DNA from: Thiolapillus brandeum
GTDB lineage: Bacteria > Pseudomonadota > Gammaproteobacteria > Chromatiales > Chromatiaceae
Assembly (NCBI GenBank): GCA_011051425.1
Contig: DRLF01000435.1
Location: forward strand, 1-5,634
Direction of reading: 5' to 3'
DNA: 5,634 nucleotides
Position numbers and translations under genes: made by a program
In this document: in pieces, positions 1 to 5,315 of the stretch
Position numbering within the stretch: the first letter of the stretch is position 1
Layout of the letters: each line of letters opens with the position of its first letter
Notes under the pieces: model-generated
What the model was told of the DNA's origin: nothing
Seen by the model: only the letters and a program-made list of their open reading frames with translations
The model's database searches: none

Positions 1-1549
1 CCAGATCAGGTTTCAGGTAGTGATCACCCAAAGTCGGGCCTTGGGACGAATAGGTGGAGACGTAATCGTCAAAGAAATCATTCCCGGTACCATTGTCAGT
101 GATTGAACCCACGGTAATCACCTTGGGCGAGTTGCCCGGGCTGGTGATAGTAAAGTTGCCATCACGGCCAAAATTGCCGGCGGAAGTAACTACCGTGATG
201 CCGGCATCCCACAAGGCTTCGGCAGCCTGCACCAGTGGATCTTCAGCGGCGCTCCCGTCAACACCTTTGCCGAGAGACAGATTCACAATTTTGATGTTAT
301 ATGCAGCAGCATTCCCCAGCACCCAGTTCAGGCCGGCAATGACATCCGAAGTCAAACCGTTACCCTCGTTGTCAAGAACCCGGACAGAGTAGATGGTGGC
401 ACCAGGCGCGACACCGGTATATGCCTGGTTGGAAAGCGTTCCGTCACCCCCGATTACGCCAGCAACGTGTGTACCATGACCGAAAGGATCCGACAGGTTG
501 CAGGCACCGGCAGCTGTTTTTGCCGTGATCTGGACATTGTCTACAGCAAAGTATTCACTGGGTCCGCCATAAAGGTCATACACACGGAAACGCACGACAG
601 TATTGTCGGAGATATAGGGAGTGATGTCGTAGCTTCTGGAACCGGAAGCCGCTCCGTCATAGGCATCGAAGATTTCCAGTGTGCTGTAGCTGGCACCGCC
701 ATTGCTGGAAATGTCGACAGCAACCCGATCCTCATCAGCTTCCACACCGGGTCCGGTACGGAAATCGAAACTGAACTCGGCTGCAGTGACCTGTGACAGA
801 TCAGCAGCCCGCCTTGCACTTGGCCGGGTACCCGTGTTGGGCCGGTCATCCAGGAAGAGCTCGCCGTTGTTAACCGTAACGTTGCCATAACCAGGGCCAC
901 GTCCTGCCACGTCGTATTCCACCCAATCCCCGTTCCAGAAAGCGGTGCCATCATTGCCGTCGAACCCGTTGCCATTGAACTCATCCCGATACGAAACACC
1001 ACAAGTACCTTGAAGAGGAACAATGTTGACCTGACCCGCGACATGGAGATCGGCATGCGTGCTGCTTACACCCGAATCAAGCACGGCAACCGTGAGATTG
1101 GGGTTCACCGGAACATAACCGTATGATCCATATGCAGGCACCCGCGCGGTTTGGCGGGCGGCCAGAGAACTGGCTTTGACCGGGGCATCGACAGCGATAA
1201 ATTCAACATTCTTGTTCTTTGCCAGTTTTTCCAGCTTATTTGCCGGCACCCGATAGGCACGCATTCTCAGTTTGTCAAAAATCCATTTCTGACGGATATC
1301 CAAATCCCCGGTTAGAAGCCTTTTTTCCCTGGCGGAATGCTTCTTGTAACGTACGATGACATCCACCATTTCGGTGCCACCGGCTTCTACACGGGCCCTG
1401 AGCTTTTCACTCATCTTGTCTCGCCCGTCACCCGCAGCACCACCAGCGTATACAGCACCAAACAACAGACTGAGGCAGGCAACCACAAGCAACGTACTGC
1501 GAGTGCCAAACCTCAATCTGCTTCTCTTGTTTCCTGCGCCGATTTCCAT
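1..1549 (-). CDS. Secreted subtilisin-like serine protease (peptidase S8), 3' end cut by window edge
   Basis: This gene probably encodes an exported endopeptidase of the subtilase family. I read 516 uninterrupted codons from the ATG at 1549-1547; a GGAG Shine-Dalgarno at 1559-1556 lies 6 nt upstream and supports this start. Residues 1-35 form a signal peptide (basic n-region, hydrophobic core, likely cleavage after VYA). Residues about 46-130 resemble an inhibitor I9 propeptide (VDVIVRYK, then MRAYRVPANKLEKL). The catalytic domain follows: Asp158 in VAVLDSG, His358 in GHGTHVAG, the VNLSLG strand near 423-427, and oxyanion Asn459 in TSAGN. The visible part ends at YLKPDL, just before the expected GTSMA motif, so catalytic Ser is not seen. 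Asp-His spacing is 200 residues, against about 30 in subtilisin BPN', because a beta-sandwich module is inserted. The gene is divergent from gcvR and preceded by a sigma-54-type promoter. Family assignment is firm; substrate is unknown. Confidence 0.95.
   Translation of the reverse strand, partial: MEIGAGNKRSRLRFGTRSTLLVVACLSLLFGAVYAGGAAGDGRDKMSEKLRARVEAGGTEMVDVIVRYKKHSAREKRLLTGDLDIRQKWIFDKLRMRAYRVPANKLEKLAKNKNVEFIAVDAPVKASSLAARQTARVPAYGSYGYVPVNPNLTVAVLDSGVSSTHADLHVAGQVNIVPLQGTCGVSYRDEFNGNGFDGNDGTAFWNGDWVEYDVAGRGPGYGNVTVNNGELFLDDRPNTGTRPSARRAADLSQVTAAEFSFDFRTGPGVEADEDRVAVDISSNGGASYSTLEIFDAYDGAASGSRSYDITPYISDNTVVRFRVYDLYGGPSEYFAVDNVQITAKTAAGACNLSDPFGHGTHVAGVIGGDGTLSNQAYTGVAPGATIYSVRVLDNEGNGLTSDVIAGLNWVLGNAAAYNIKIVNLSLGKGVDGSAAEDPLVQAAEALWDAGITVVTSAGNFGRDGNFTITSPGNSPKVITVGSITDNGTGNDFFDDYVSTYSSQGPTLGDHYLKPDL
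500..1003 (-). other. Beta-sandwich (MAM/jelly-roll-like) domain inserted in the protease catalytic domain
   Basis: Residues 183-350 of the protease fall between catalytic Asp158 and His358. The flanking sequence aligns by eye with subtilisin BPN': HADLHVAGQVNIVP matches HPDLKVAGGASMVP, and DPFGHGTHVAG matches the His motif. The insert replaces the short loop in between. Its pattern is that of secreted all-beta adhesion or binding modules: DEFN, W..DW.E, a glycine turn, NNGELFLDD, RAADLS, AEFSFDFR, DRVAVDISSNGG, SYDITPYIS, VVRFRVYD and finally FAVDNVQI. Cys183 and Cys350 bracket the module and could form a disulfide that closes it. Family knowledge suggests a carbohydrate- or protein-binding role, but the ligand cannot be inferred. 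Confidence 0.75.
1445..1549 (-). other. Signal peptide of the subtilisin-like protease
   Basis: Residues 1-35 have a long basic n-region (K8, R9, R11, R13, R17), a hydrophobic core at about 19-31 (TLLVVACLSLLFG) and a small-residue cleavage site (VYA followed by GG). This predicts Sec-type export. The Cys at 25 lies in the middle of the hydrophobic core, so it is unlikely to be a lipoprotein cysteine. Confidence 0.85.
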
Positions 1550-1612
1550 GCTTTTCTCCACTGTCAAAATGAGCCATGACGCCACAAATCCACGTGACTT
1601 GGTTCACATTGC

Positions 1613-1628
1613 AGCAATGACTGTGCCA
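1613..1628 (-). promoter_or_regulatory. Sigma-54 (RpoN) promoter for the protease gene
   Basis: Read on the minus strand the site is TGGCAC-AGTCA-TTGCT, an exact match to the RpoN consensus TGGCAC-N5-TTGCW, with the invariant GG and GC separated by exactly 10 nt. The predicted transcription start is about position 1602, giving a leader of about 53 nt before the ATG at 1549. The site lies in a non-coding divergent region and points at the protease. Transcription from it would need an AAA+ enhancer-binding activator; none is encoded in this window. Confidence 0.75.
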
Positions 1629-1671
1629 AATCGTGATCCGGCAAACGGTGGCGGCTAAAAAATAATTTTAT

Positions 1672-1684
1672 TTATTCGTTGATT
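1672..1684 (-). promoter_or_regulatory. Candidate IHF binding site upstream of the sigma-54 promoter
   Basis: On the minus strand the sequence AATCAACGAATAA matches the IHF consensus WATCAANNNNTTR at all but one fixed position. It sits next to an A/T-rich tract at 1656-1676. Its centre is about 75 nt upstream of the predicted start at 1602, a usual position for IHF to bend DNA between a sigma-54 promoter and its distal activator. The match was found by eye in AT-rich DNA, so chance is possible. Confidence 0.45.
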
Positions 1685-1738
1685 CAATGCGTTAGTGGAA
1701 CAGAGACAAGCACTTCCGGAACGCTTTGTTCAGCAGAG

Positions 1739-1754
1739 CATGTGGACTCACATG
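1739..1754. repeat. Inverted repeat CATGTG-N4-CACATG, candidate activator/operator site
   Basis: Two perfect 6-bp arms flank GACT. The centre is about 144 nt upstream of the predicted sigma-54 start, within the usual -100 to -200 range of enhancer-binding-protein sites. It could instead be an operator for the divergent gcvR-like gene. No specific binding protein is recognised. Confidence 0.45.
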
Positions 1755-1785
1755 GAAAATTATGGCGTAATTTGCTGCTTATTCC

Positions 1786-1797
1786 GGCGGATCCGCC
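1786..1797. repeat. Perfect 12-bp palindrome GGCGGATCCGCC
   Basis: This continuous dyad has no spacer. It is about 189 nt upstream of the predicted sigma-54 start and about 45 bp from the CATGTG-N4-CACATG repeat. It could be a second dimer-binding site or a small RNA hairpin. Its sequence differs from the neighbouring repeat, so the two are not obviously bound by the same protein. Confidence 0.4.
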
Positions 1798-1837
1798 ATT
1801 ATTATGGACTGTATGTCCGTTTTTTCGGTGCATTATC

Positions 1838-1872
1838 CCGAGGAAGGTCTGAATTTTTCAGCCTTTCCTCGG
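1838..1872. repeat. Long imperfect inverted repeat / hairpin
   Basis: Two 16-nt arms (1838-1853 and 1857-1872) flank a TTT loop. CCGAGGAA pairs perfectly with TTCCTCGG. There is then one G-T and one G-C pair, one T/C mismatch, and a perfect CTGAA/TTCAG. No T-tract follows on either strand, and both flanking genes read away from it, so it is not a normal intrinsic terminator. It may be an operator, or a structured 5' leader if gcvR is transcribed from an upstream promoter. Confidence 0.5.
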
Positions 1873-1923
1873 CTCCTTGTTGTATCGATAAACGGGTATC
1901 CAGCATCCGTTTCCGGTCACGCG

Positions 1924-1954
1924 CTGTTTTCGGCTTTCCCCGTCGGGAAAACAG
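1924..1954 (+). repeat. Two overlapping, mutually exclusive hairpins upstream of gcvR
   Basis: CTGTTTTC (1924-1931) can pair with GAAAACAG (1947-1954). TTTCCC (1935-1940) can pair with GGGAAA (1945-1950) across a 4-nt loop. Both use bases 1947-1950, so they compete. The element lies 64 nt before the gcvR start codon. A leader switch is possible, but chance pairing is also plausible; no T-run follows. Confidence 0.3.
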
Positions 1955-2017
1955 TTTGCCAAAACATCATTTATCTATCATGAACAAAAAGCAGTAATTA
2001 GGATAAACTCTGAGCCC

Positions 2018-2563
2018 ATGAATAAACCAAACAATCAGCTCGTACTGTCCGCACTGGGCAAGGACAGGCCCGGTATTGTCGATGAACTGTCGAAAGCGGT
2101 GTTTCTGCTGGACTGCAATATCAGCGACAGCCGAATGACCGTGCTCGGTGGTGAATTTGCCATCCTGCTGCTGGTCGAAGGCCCCTGGAATCAGCTGGCA
2201 CGCCTTGAAAGCCAGATTCCCGAACTGGAGAAGAACCTGGGCCTGACCATCATCGCCCGTCAGACATCGGATGCCACTGCCAGCGAGGATGCCATGCCTT
2301 ACCTGGTGGAGGTGGTCTCACTGGACAATCCGGGTATTGTCCACAAACTGGCCAACTTTTTTTCCAAGCGCAACATCAACATCGTGGACCTTGCAACCAG
2401 CAGCTATGCTGCCCCCCATACGGGAACATCCATGTTTGCAGTACAGATGAATATCGGCATTCCCGCCGGCACCGCCATCAGCGAACTGCGTGATGAATTT
2501 CTGGAGTTCTGTGACAGCATCAACCTGGACGCGGTGCTGGAGCCTTACAAGAAACAGCTATAG
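2018..2563 (+). CDS. gcvR: Glycine cleavage system transcriptional repressor family protein (tandem ACT domains)
   Basis: The product is a 181-residue cytoplasmic regulator. It contains two ACT domains: about residues 7-80, with ALGKDRPGIVDELS and CNISDSRM, and about 94-176, with the matching DNPGIVHKL and NINIVDL. E. coli GcvR has the same layout and similar motifs (ALGADRPGIV, CNIEDSR, GEEF). There, GcvR lacks a DNA-binding domain and blocks GcvA activation of the glycine cleavage operon; glycine binding relieves this. No helix-turn-helix is seen here either. The ATG at 2018 is the start that begins just before the first ACT strand; its Shine-Dalgarno is poor (AGGA at 2000-2003 is 14 nt away). 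The next gene is bcp, the same neighbour as in E. coli. No gcvA is in the window, so the exact target is inferred, and a general amino-acid-sensing ACT protein is the alternative. Confidence 0.9.
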   Translation: MNKPNNQLVLSALGKDRPGIVDELSKAVFLLDCNISDSRMTVLGGEFAILLLVEGPWNQLARLESQIPELEKNLGLTIIARQTSDATASEDAMPYLVEVVSLDNPGIVHKLANFFSKRNINIVDLATSSYAAPHTGTSMFAVQMNIGIPAGTAISELRDEFLEFCDSINLDAVLEPYKKQL

Positions 2564-2637
2564 TCCGCCCCTGCAAACCAATAAAAAAACGAAAGAAAAA
2601 CGCCTTTTGGCCGAAAAGCATAAAGAGGAACCTGAAC

Positions 2638-3111
2638 ATGGTTAAAACTGGCAAAAAGATTCCTGATGTCGAACTTCTCCTTACAGGCAACAAGACCGCA
2701 AAACTGTCGGATTACCTGGGTAAATGGCTGGTGCTGTACTTCTACCCCAAGGCGAGCACGCCCGGGTGCACCCAGGAAGGCCTGGATTTCAAGGAAGCCA
2801 TCTACAAGTTCCGCCGTCAGTCCACGGTGATCCTCGGTGCATCGCGGGACAGCCTCAAGGCCCAGGAGAACTTCAAGGCAAAACAGGAGTTCCCCTTCGA
2901 TCTGGTGGCCGACACCGAAGAAGTCCTTTGCAATGCCTTCGGCGTCATCAAGATGAAGAACATGTACGGCAAGAAAGTTCGCGGCATCGAGCGCAGCACT
3001 TTCATCATCGACGACCGCGGCATACTGCGTCACGAATGGCGGGGGGGAAAAGTAAAAGAACATGTGCAGGAAGTACTGGATACCCTGAAAGAACTGAAAA
3101 AGAAGCACTGA
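2638..3111 (+). CDS. bcp: Thioredoxin-dependent thiol peroxidase, Bcp/PrxQ family peroxiredoxin
   Basis: This 157-residue thioredoxin-fold protein should reduce H2O2 and organic hydroperoxides in the cytoplasm using thiol donors. The N-terminal strand region (GKKIPDVELL) leads to the peroxidatic loop FYPKASTPGCT with Cys44, and Arg118 in GIERSTFIID fits the conserved active-site Arg. The length is typical of the family. The start is well supported: AGAGGA at 2624-2629 is 8 nt before the ATG. The position five residues after the peroxidatic Cys, which is the resolving Cys in E. coli Bcp, is Leu49 here. The only other Cys is Cys98 (EEVLCNAFGV). It may therefore act as a 1-Cys enzyme or use an alternative partner. 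It follows gcvR by 74 nt and precedes the PhoH gene by 12 nt, which suggests cotranscription with the latter. Confidence 0.93.
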   Translation: MVKTGKKIPDVELLLTGNKTAKLSDYLGKWLVLYFYPKASTPGCTQEGLDFKEAIYKFRRQSTVILGASRDSLKAQENFKAKQEFPFDLVADTEEVLCNAFGVIKMKNMYGKKVRGIERSTFIIDDRGILRHEWRGGKVKEHVQEVLDTLKELKKKH

Positions 3112-3123
3112 GACCCATTGTCT

Positions 3124-4530
3124 ATGCCTGAAGCCACCGAAAGAAAACGCCTGTTCGTGCTGGACACCAATGTACTGATGCACGATCCTTCTGCGCTGTT
3201 TCGCTTCGAAGAACACGATATCTTCATCCCCATGGTGGTGCTGGAAGAACTGGACAAGGGCAAGAAAGGCATGTCTGAAGTGGCGCGCAACGTGCGCCAG
3301 GCCAGCCGGTTTCTCGATGATATCGTTGCCCATTCCAGCAAACCGCAGATTGATCAGGGCCTGCCCATACCGAACTTCGGCAGTAACGGGCAGCAGGACA
3401 AGTCCGGCCGGCTGTTCTTCCAGACCCAGAGCCTGATCAACCATCTTCCCGACTCACTGCCCGGCAATACGCCGGACAATTCCATTCTTGCCGCTGCGCT
3501 GGCGCTCCAGGAACAGGTACCCGACCGCCGGGTCACGCTCATTTCCAAGGACATCAACCTGCGTATCAAGGCCGCTATCGTCGGTGTACCGACGGAAGAT
3601 TACAACAACGATCAGGTGCTGGATGACGTCAGCCTGCTCTACAGTGGCACCCGGGAACTGCCGGGGGATTTCTGGGACAGGCACAGCAAGGACATCGAAT
3701 CCTGGCAGGAATCCGGACATACCTTCTATCGGGTCAAGGGGCCGGACACTGAGGACTGGTACGCCAACCAGTGCCTGTACATGGAAGGCGACCAGTCTTT
3801 CGAAGCCATTGTCCGCCAGAAGGAAGACGATGATGCGGCCCTCATCGAACTGGCGGATGACTACCGCTCTGCAAACCATTCCGTCTGGGGTATACAGGCG
3901 CGCAACCGGGAGCAGAATTTTGCACTCAACATGCTGCTCGATCCCAATATCGATTTCGTCACACTGCTGGGTACCGCAGGCACGGGCAAGACCCTGCTCA
4001 CCCTGGCCGCCGGACTGGCACAGGTGCTGGACAAAAACCTGTACAAGGAAATCATCATGACCCGGGTGACGGTGCCCGTAGGCGAGGACATCGGCTTTCT
4101 GCCTGGTACGGAAGAGGAGAAGATGACACCCTGGATGGGCGCGCTCATGGACAACCTGGAAGTGCTCACCCAGACCGGTGGCGGCGACTGGGGCCGGGCG
4201 GCGGCAGACGATTTGCTGCGTTCGCGCATCCGCATCCATTCCCTGAATTTCATGCGCGGCCGCACCTTCCTGAACAAGTACATCATTCTCGATGAGGCGC
4301 AGAATCTCACACCGAAACAGATGAAGACCCTGATCACCCGCGCCGGGCCAGGCACCAAGGTCATCTGTCTCGGCAATGTGGCCCAGATCGATACACCCTA
4401 TCTGACTGAAACGACCTCGGGTTTGACCTATGTTGTGGACCGCTTCAAGCAATGGCCCCATAGTGGGCACATTACCCTTTTGCGTGGCGAGCGGTCACGA
4501 CTGGCTGATTTTGCTTCGGATATTCTTTAG
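3124..4530 (+). CDS. phoH: PIN domain-PhoH family ATPase (PhoH2-type RNA helicase/ribonuclease)
   Basis: The product is 468 residues long. An N-terminal PIN ribonuclease domain (about 9-150) has acidic candidates Asp14 in FVLDTNVLMHD, Glu41/Glu42 in VVLEELDKG, Asp118 in DNSILAAAL and Asp143 in SKDINLR. The C-terminal PhoH ATPase (about 245-468) has Walker A GTAGTGKT at 283-290, the PhoH signature VGEDIGFLPGT, Walker B IILDEAQN with Asp390-Glu391, and the terminal LLRGERSRLADFA. In characterised PIN-PhoH proteins (mycobacterial PhoH2) this architecture gives ATP-dependent RNA unwinding and cleavage, sometimes with an antitoxin encoded upstream. No antitoxin gene is visible here, and Bcp directly precedes it. 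I chose the ATG at 3124; an in-frame TTG at 3118 would add two residues but is a poorer start. All expected ATPase motifs are intact. Confidence 0.94.
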   Translation: MPEATERKRLFVLDTNVLMHDPSALFRFEEHDIFIPMVVLEELDKGKKGMSEVARNVRQASRFLDDIVAHSSKPQIDQGLPIPNFGSNGQQDKSGRLFFQTQSLINHLPDSLPGNTPDNSILAAALALQEQVPDRRVTLISKDINLRIKAAIVGVPTEDYNNDQVLDDVSLLYSGTRELPGDFWDRHSKDIESWQESGHTFYRVKGPDTEDWYANQCLYMEGDQSFEAIVRQKEDDDAALIELADDYRSANHSVWGIQARNREQNFALNMLLDPNIDFVTLLGTAGTGKTLLTLAAGLAQVLDKNLYKEIIMTRVTVPVGEDIGFLPGTEEEKMTPWMGALMDNLEVLTQTGGGDWGRAAADDLLRSRIRIHSLNFMRGRTFLNKYIILDEAQNLTPKQMKTLITRAGPGTKVICLGNVAQIDTPYLTETTSGLTYVVDRFKQWPHSGHITLLRGERSRLADFASDIL

Positions 4531-4539
4531 ACTGTCACC

Positions 4540-5307
4540 ATGACCCAGAATATACAGGAACAAAACATCAAACTGATGCGCCTGATGAAGCAGGCCATCG
4601 ATGACAACCTGCTGGTGCCGGGCTTTCATCCCCTGCTGCAAACGCACTTTCCCAGCCGCAAGACCTATCTGCTGAGTTGCAACCTGAAAACAGCCACCGG
4701 ACAGATAATCCCCTACAAGAGCTTGCGCAAGCTGGCCACCATGGCAGACATGGGTGCTGCCCTGGATCGCTGGATGGTCAAAACAGGCCTCCAGACACTG
4801 AAAAGGATGCATCTGGAACAACCGGAAGCGAACATCATCATTCCGCAATCCGCCTCGTCCCTGCACAATCGTGAATATCCCCGCTGGCTGGACCGCCAGA
4901 GCAGCCGCGAGGATGTGTCCATACGGGGCCTGATCATTTCCTTCCGGCTGTCCCAGATCGCCAAGAACCTGAAGCTCTCCAGCGAATGCATCAGCGGACT
5001 GCACCAGCTTGAAATCAATACCATGATCGACAGTTTTACCACGCATCCTGCCGCATTGAAAATTCTCAAGGCCATGGGCAGCCGTTACATGAGCGCGGCC
5101 CCGGCACTGCTCAAGGAAAATGACGATACCATCAAGCGAATCATCAATACCTGTCACAGACACAGCATCCTGATCCTCCTGCCGGGGATCAACCGCGCAG
5201 AAGACGTCAATCTTTGCTGGTCTTTTGGCGCCGACCTGCTGGAAGGAAATTACATTCACCCCCCCGCCGAAGACACCGACTTCAGTTTTTCACCTGTTAT
5301 CGTATAA
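4540..5307 (+). CDS. Stand-alone degenerate EAL-domain protein, probably catalytically inactive
   Basis: This 255-residue soluble protein is about the size of a single EAL domain. The fold signature remains: GQIIPYKSLRKLA and ALDRWMVKTGLQTLK match the canonical G-x-I-x-P...ld-WVl-xA helices, and the C-terminal GADLLEGNYIHPP matches the G-A-D-x-x-Q-G-Y...P end. The catalytic positions are lost by my eye alignment: EALLR reads LLSCN (44-48), the Mg-binding Asn of N-L-S is Pro102, the ELTE Glu is Ser134, DDFG reads DSF (164-166), KID reads MSA and EGVE reads PGIN. It should therefore not hydrolyse cyclic di-GMP. By analogy with degenerate EAL proteins such as FimX it may bind cyclic di-GMP or act as a protein scaffold (inference). 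The ATG at 4540 is 9 nt after phoH and lacks a clear Shine-Dalgarno, so coupling is likely. A Crp/Fnr regulator gene follows by 8 nt. Confidence 0.72.
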   Translation: MTQNIQEQNIKLMRLMKQAIDDNLLVPGFHPLLQTHFPSRKTYLLSCNLKTATGQIIPYKSLRKLATMADMGAALDRWMVKTGLQTLKRMHLEQPEANIIIPQSASSLHNREYPRWLDRQSSREDVSIRGLIISFRLSQIAKNLKLSSECISGLHQLEINTMIDSFTTHPAALKILKAMGSRYMSAAPALLKENDDTIKRIINTCHRHSILILLPGINRAEDVNLCWSFGADLLEGNYIHPPAEDTDFSFSPVIV

Positions 5308-5315
5308 GCCGTGCA

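Larger units (their letters stand above)
1550..2017. other. Divergent intergenic/regulatory region (468 bp)
   Basis: This is non-coding DNA between the divergent protease and gcvR-like genes. It holds the sigma-54 promoter, the IHF-like site and the inverted repeats listed separately, plus weaker dyads at 1719-1731 (GAAC-N5-GTTC) and 1806-1818 (GGAC-N5-GTCC). For gcvR I find no confident sigma-70 promoter. TATCAT at 1976-1981 is a good -10, but TTGCCA at 1956-1961 is only 14 bp upstream; TATTAT at 1800-1805 lacks a good -35. An open frame of about 100 codons at 1695-1997 does not look coding. Confidence 0.7.

Noticed and set aside
541..1056. A 171-codon minus-strand open frame in another frame within the protease
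   Set aside because: The overlapping protease frame is continuous for 516 codons and carries signal peptide, propeptide, Asp and His motifs in order, so no frameshift is needed.
1473..1487. Lipobox (V-V-A-C) in the protease signal peptide
   Set aside because: The Cys is at residue 25, inside the hydrophobic core, while a normal signal-peptidase-I-like site follows at residues 33-35.
1838..1872. Intrinsic terminator
   Set aside because: The stem is strong, but no T-tract follows on either strand and no gene converges on it.
1956..1981. Sigma-70 promoter for gcvR (TTGCCA and TATCAT)
   Set aside because: Both hexamers are reasonable, but the spacer is only 14 bp and there is no extended -10.
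1695..1997. A roughly 100-codon open frame (GTG start) in the intergenic region
   Set aside because: It has no Shine-Dalgarno, is rich in Arg, Phe and Ser with no domain pattern, and runs through the inverted repeats.
1690..2017. Glycine riboswitch upstream of the gcvR-like gene
   Set aside because: I looked for the conserved glycine-aptamer core and did not recognise it; only simple hairpins are present.
3118..3123. TTG at 3118 as the start of the PIN-PhoH gene
   Set aside because: It adds only two residues; the ATG at 3124 is a stronger start codon and better placed relative to the weak upstream GAGA.
2545..3444. A 299-codon minus-strand open frame across bcp and the start of the PhoH gene
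   Set aside because: It spans two well-supported genes and their boundary on the other strand, with no domain of its own.
3454..4470. A 338-codon minus-strand open frame antisense to the PIN-PhoH gene
   Set aside because: It is fully antisense to a gene with intact PIN and Walker motifs. Its translation shows no recognisable domain and is typical of a shadow frame in GC-rich coding DNA.
4495..5259. A 254-codon minus-strand open frame antisense to the EAL-like gene
   Set aside because: It mirrors the plus-strand gene, has no recognisable motif and would break the tight same-strand gene packing. The plus frame shows EAL family features.
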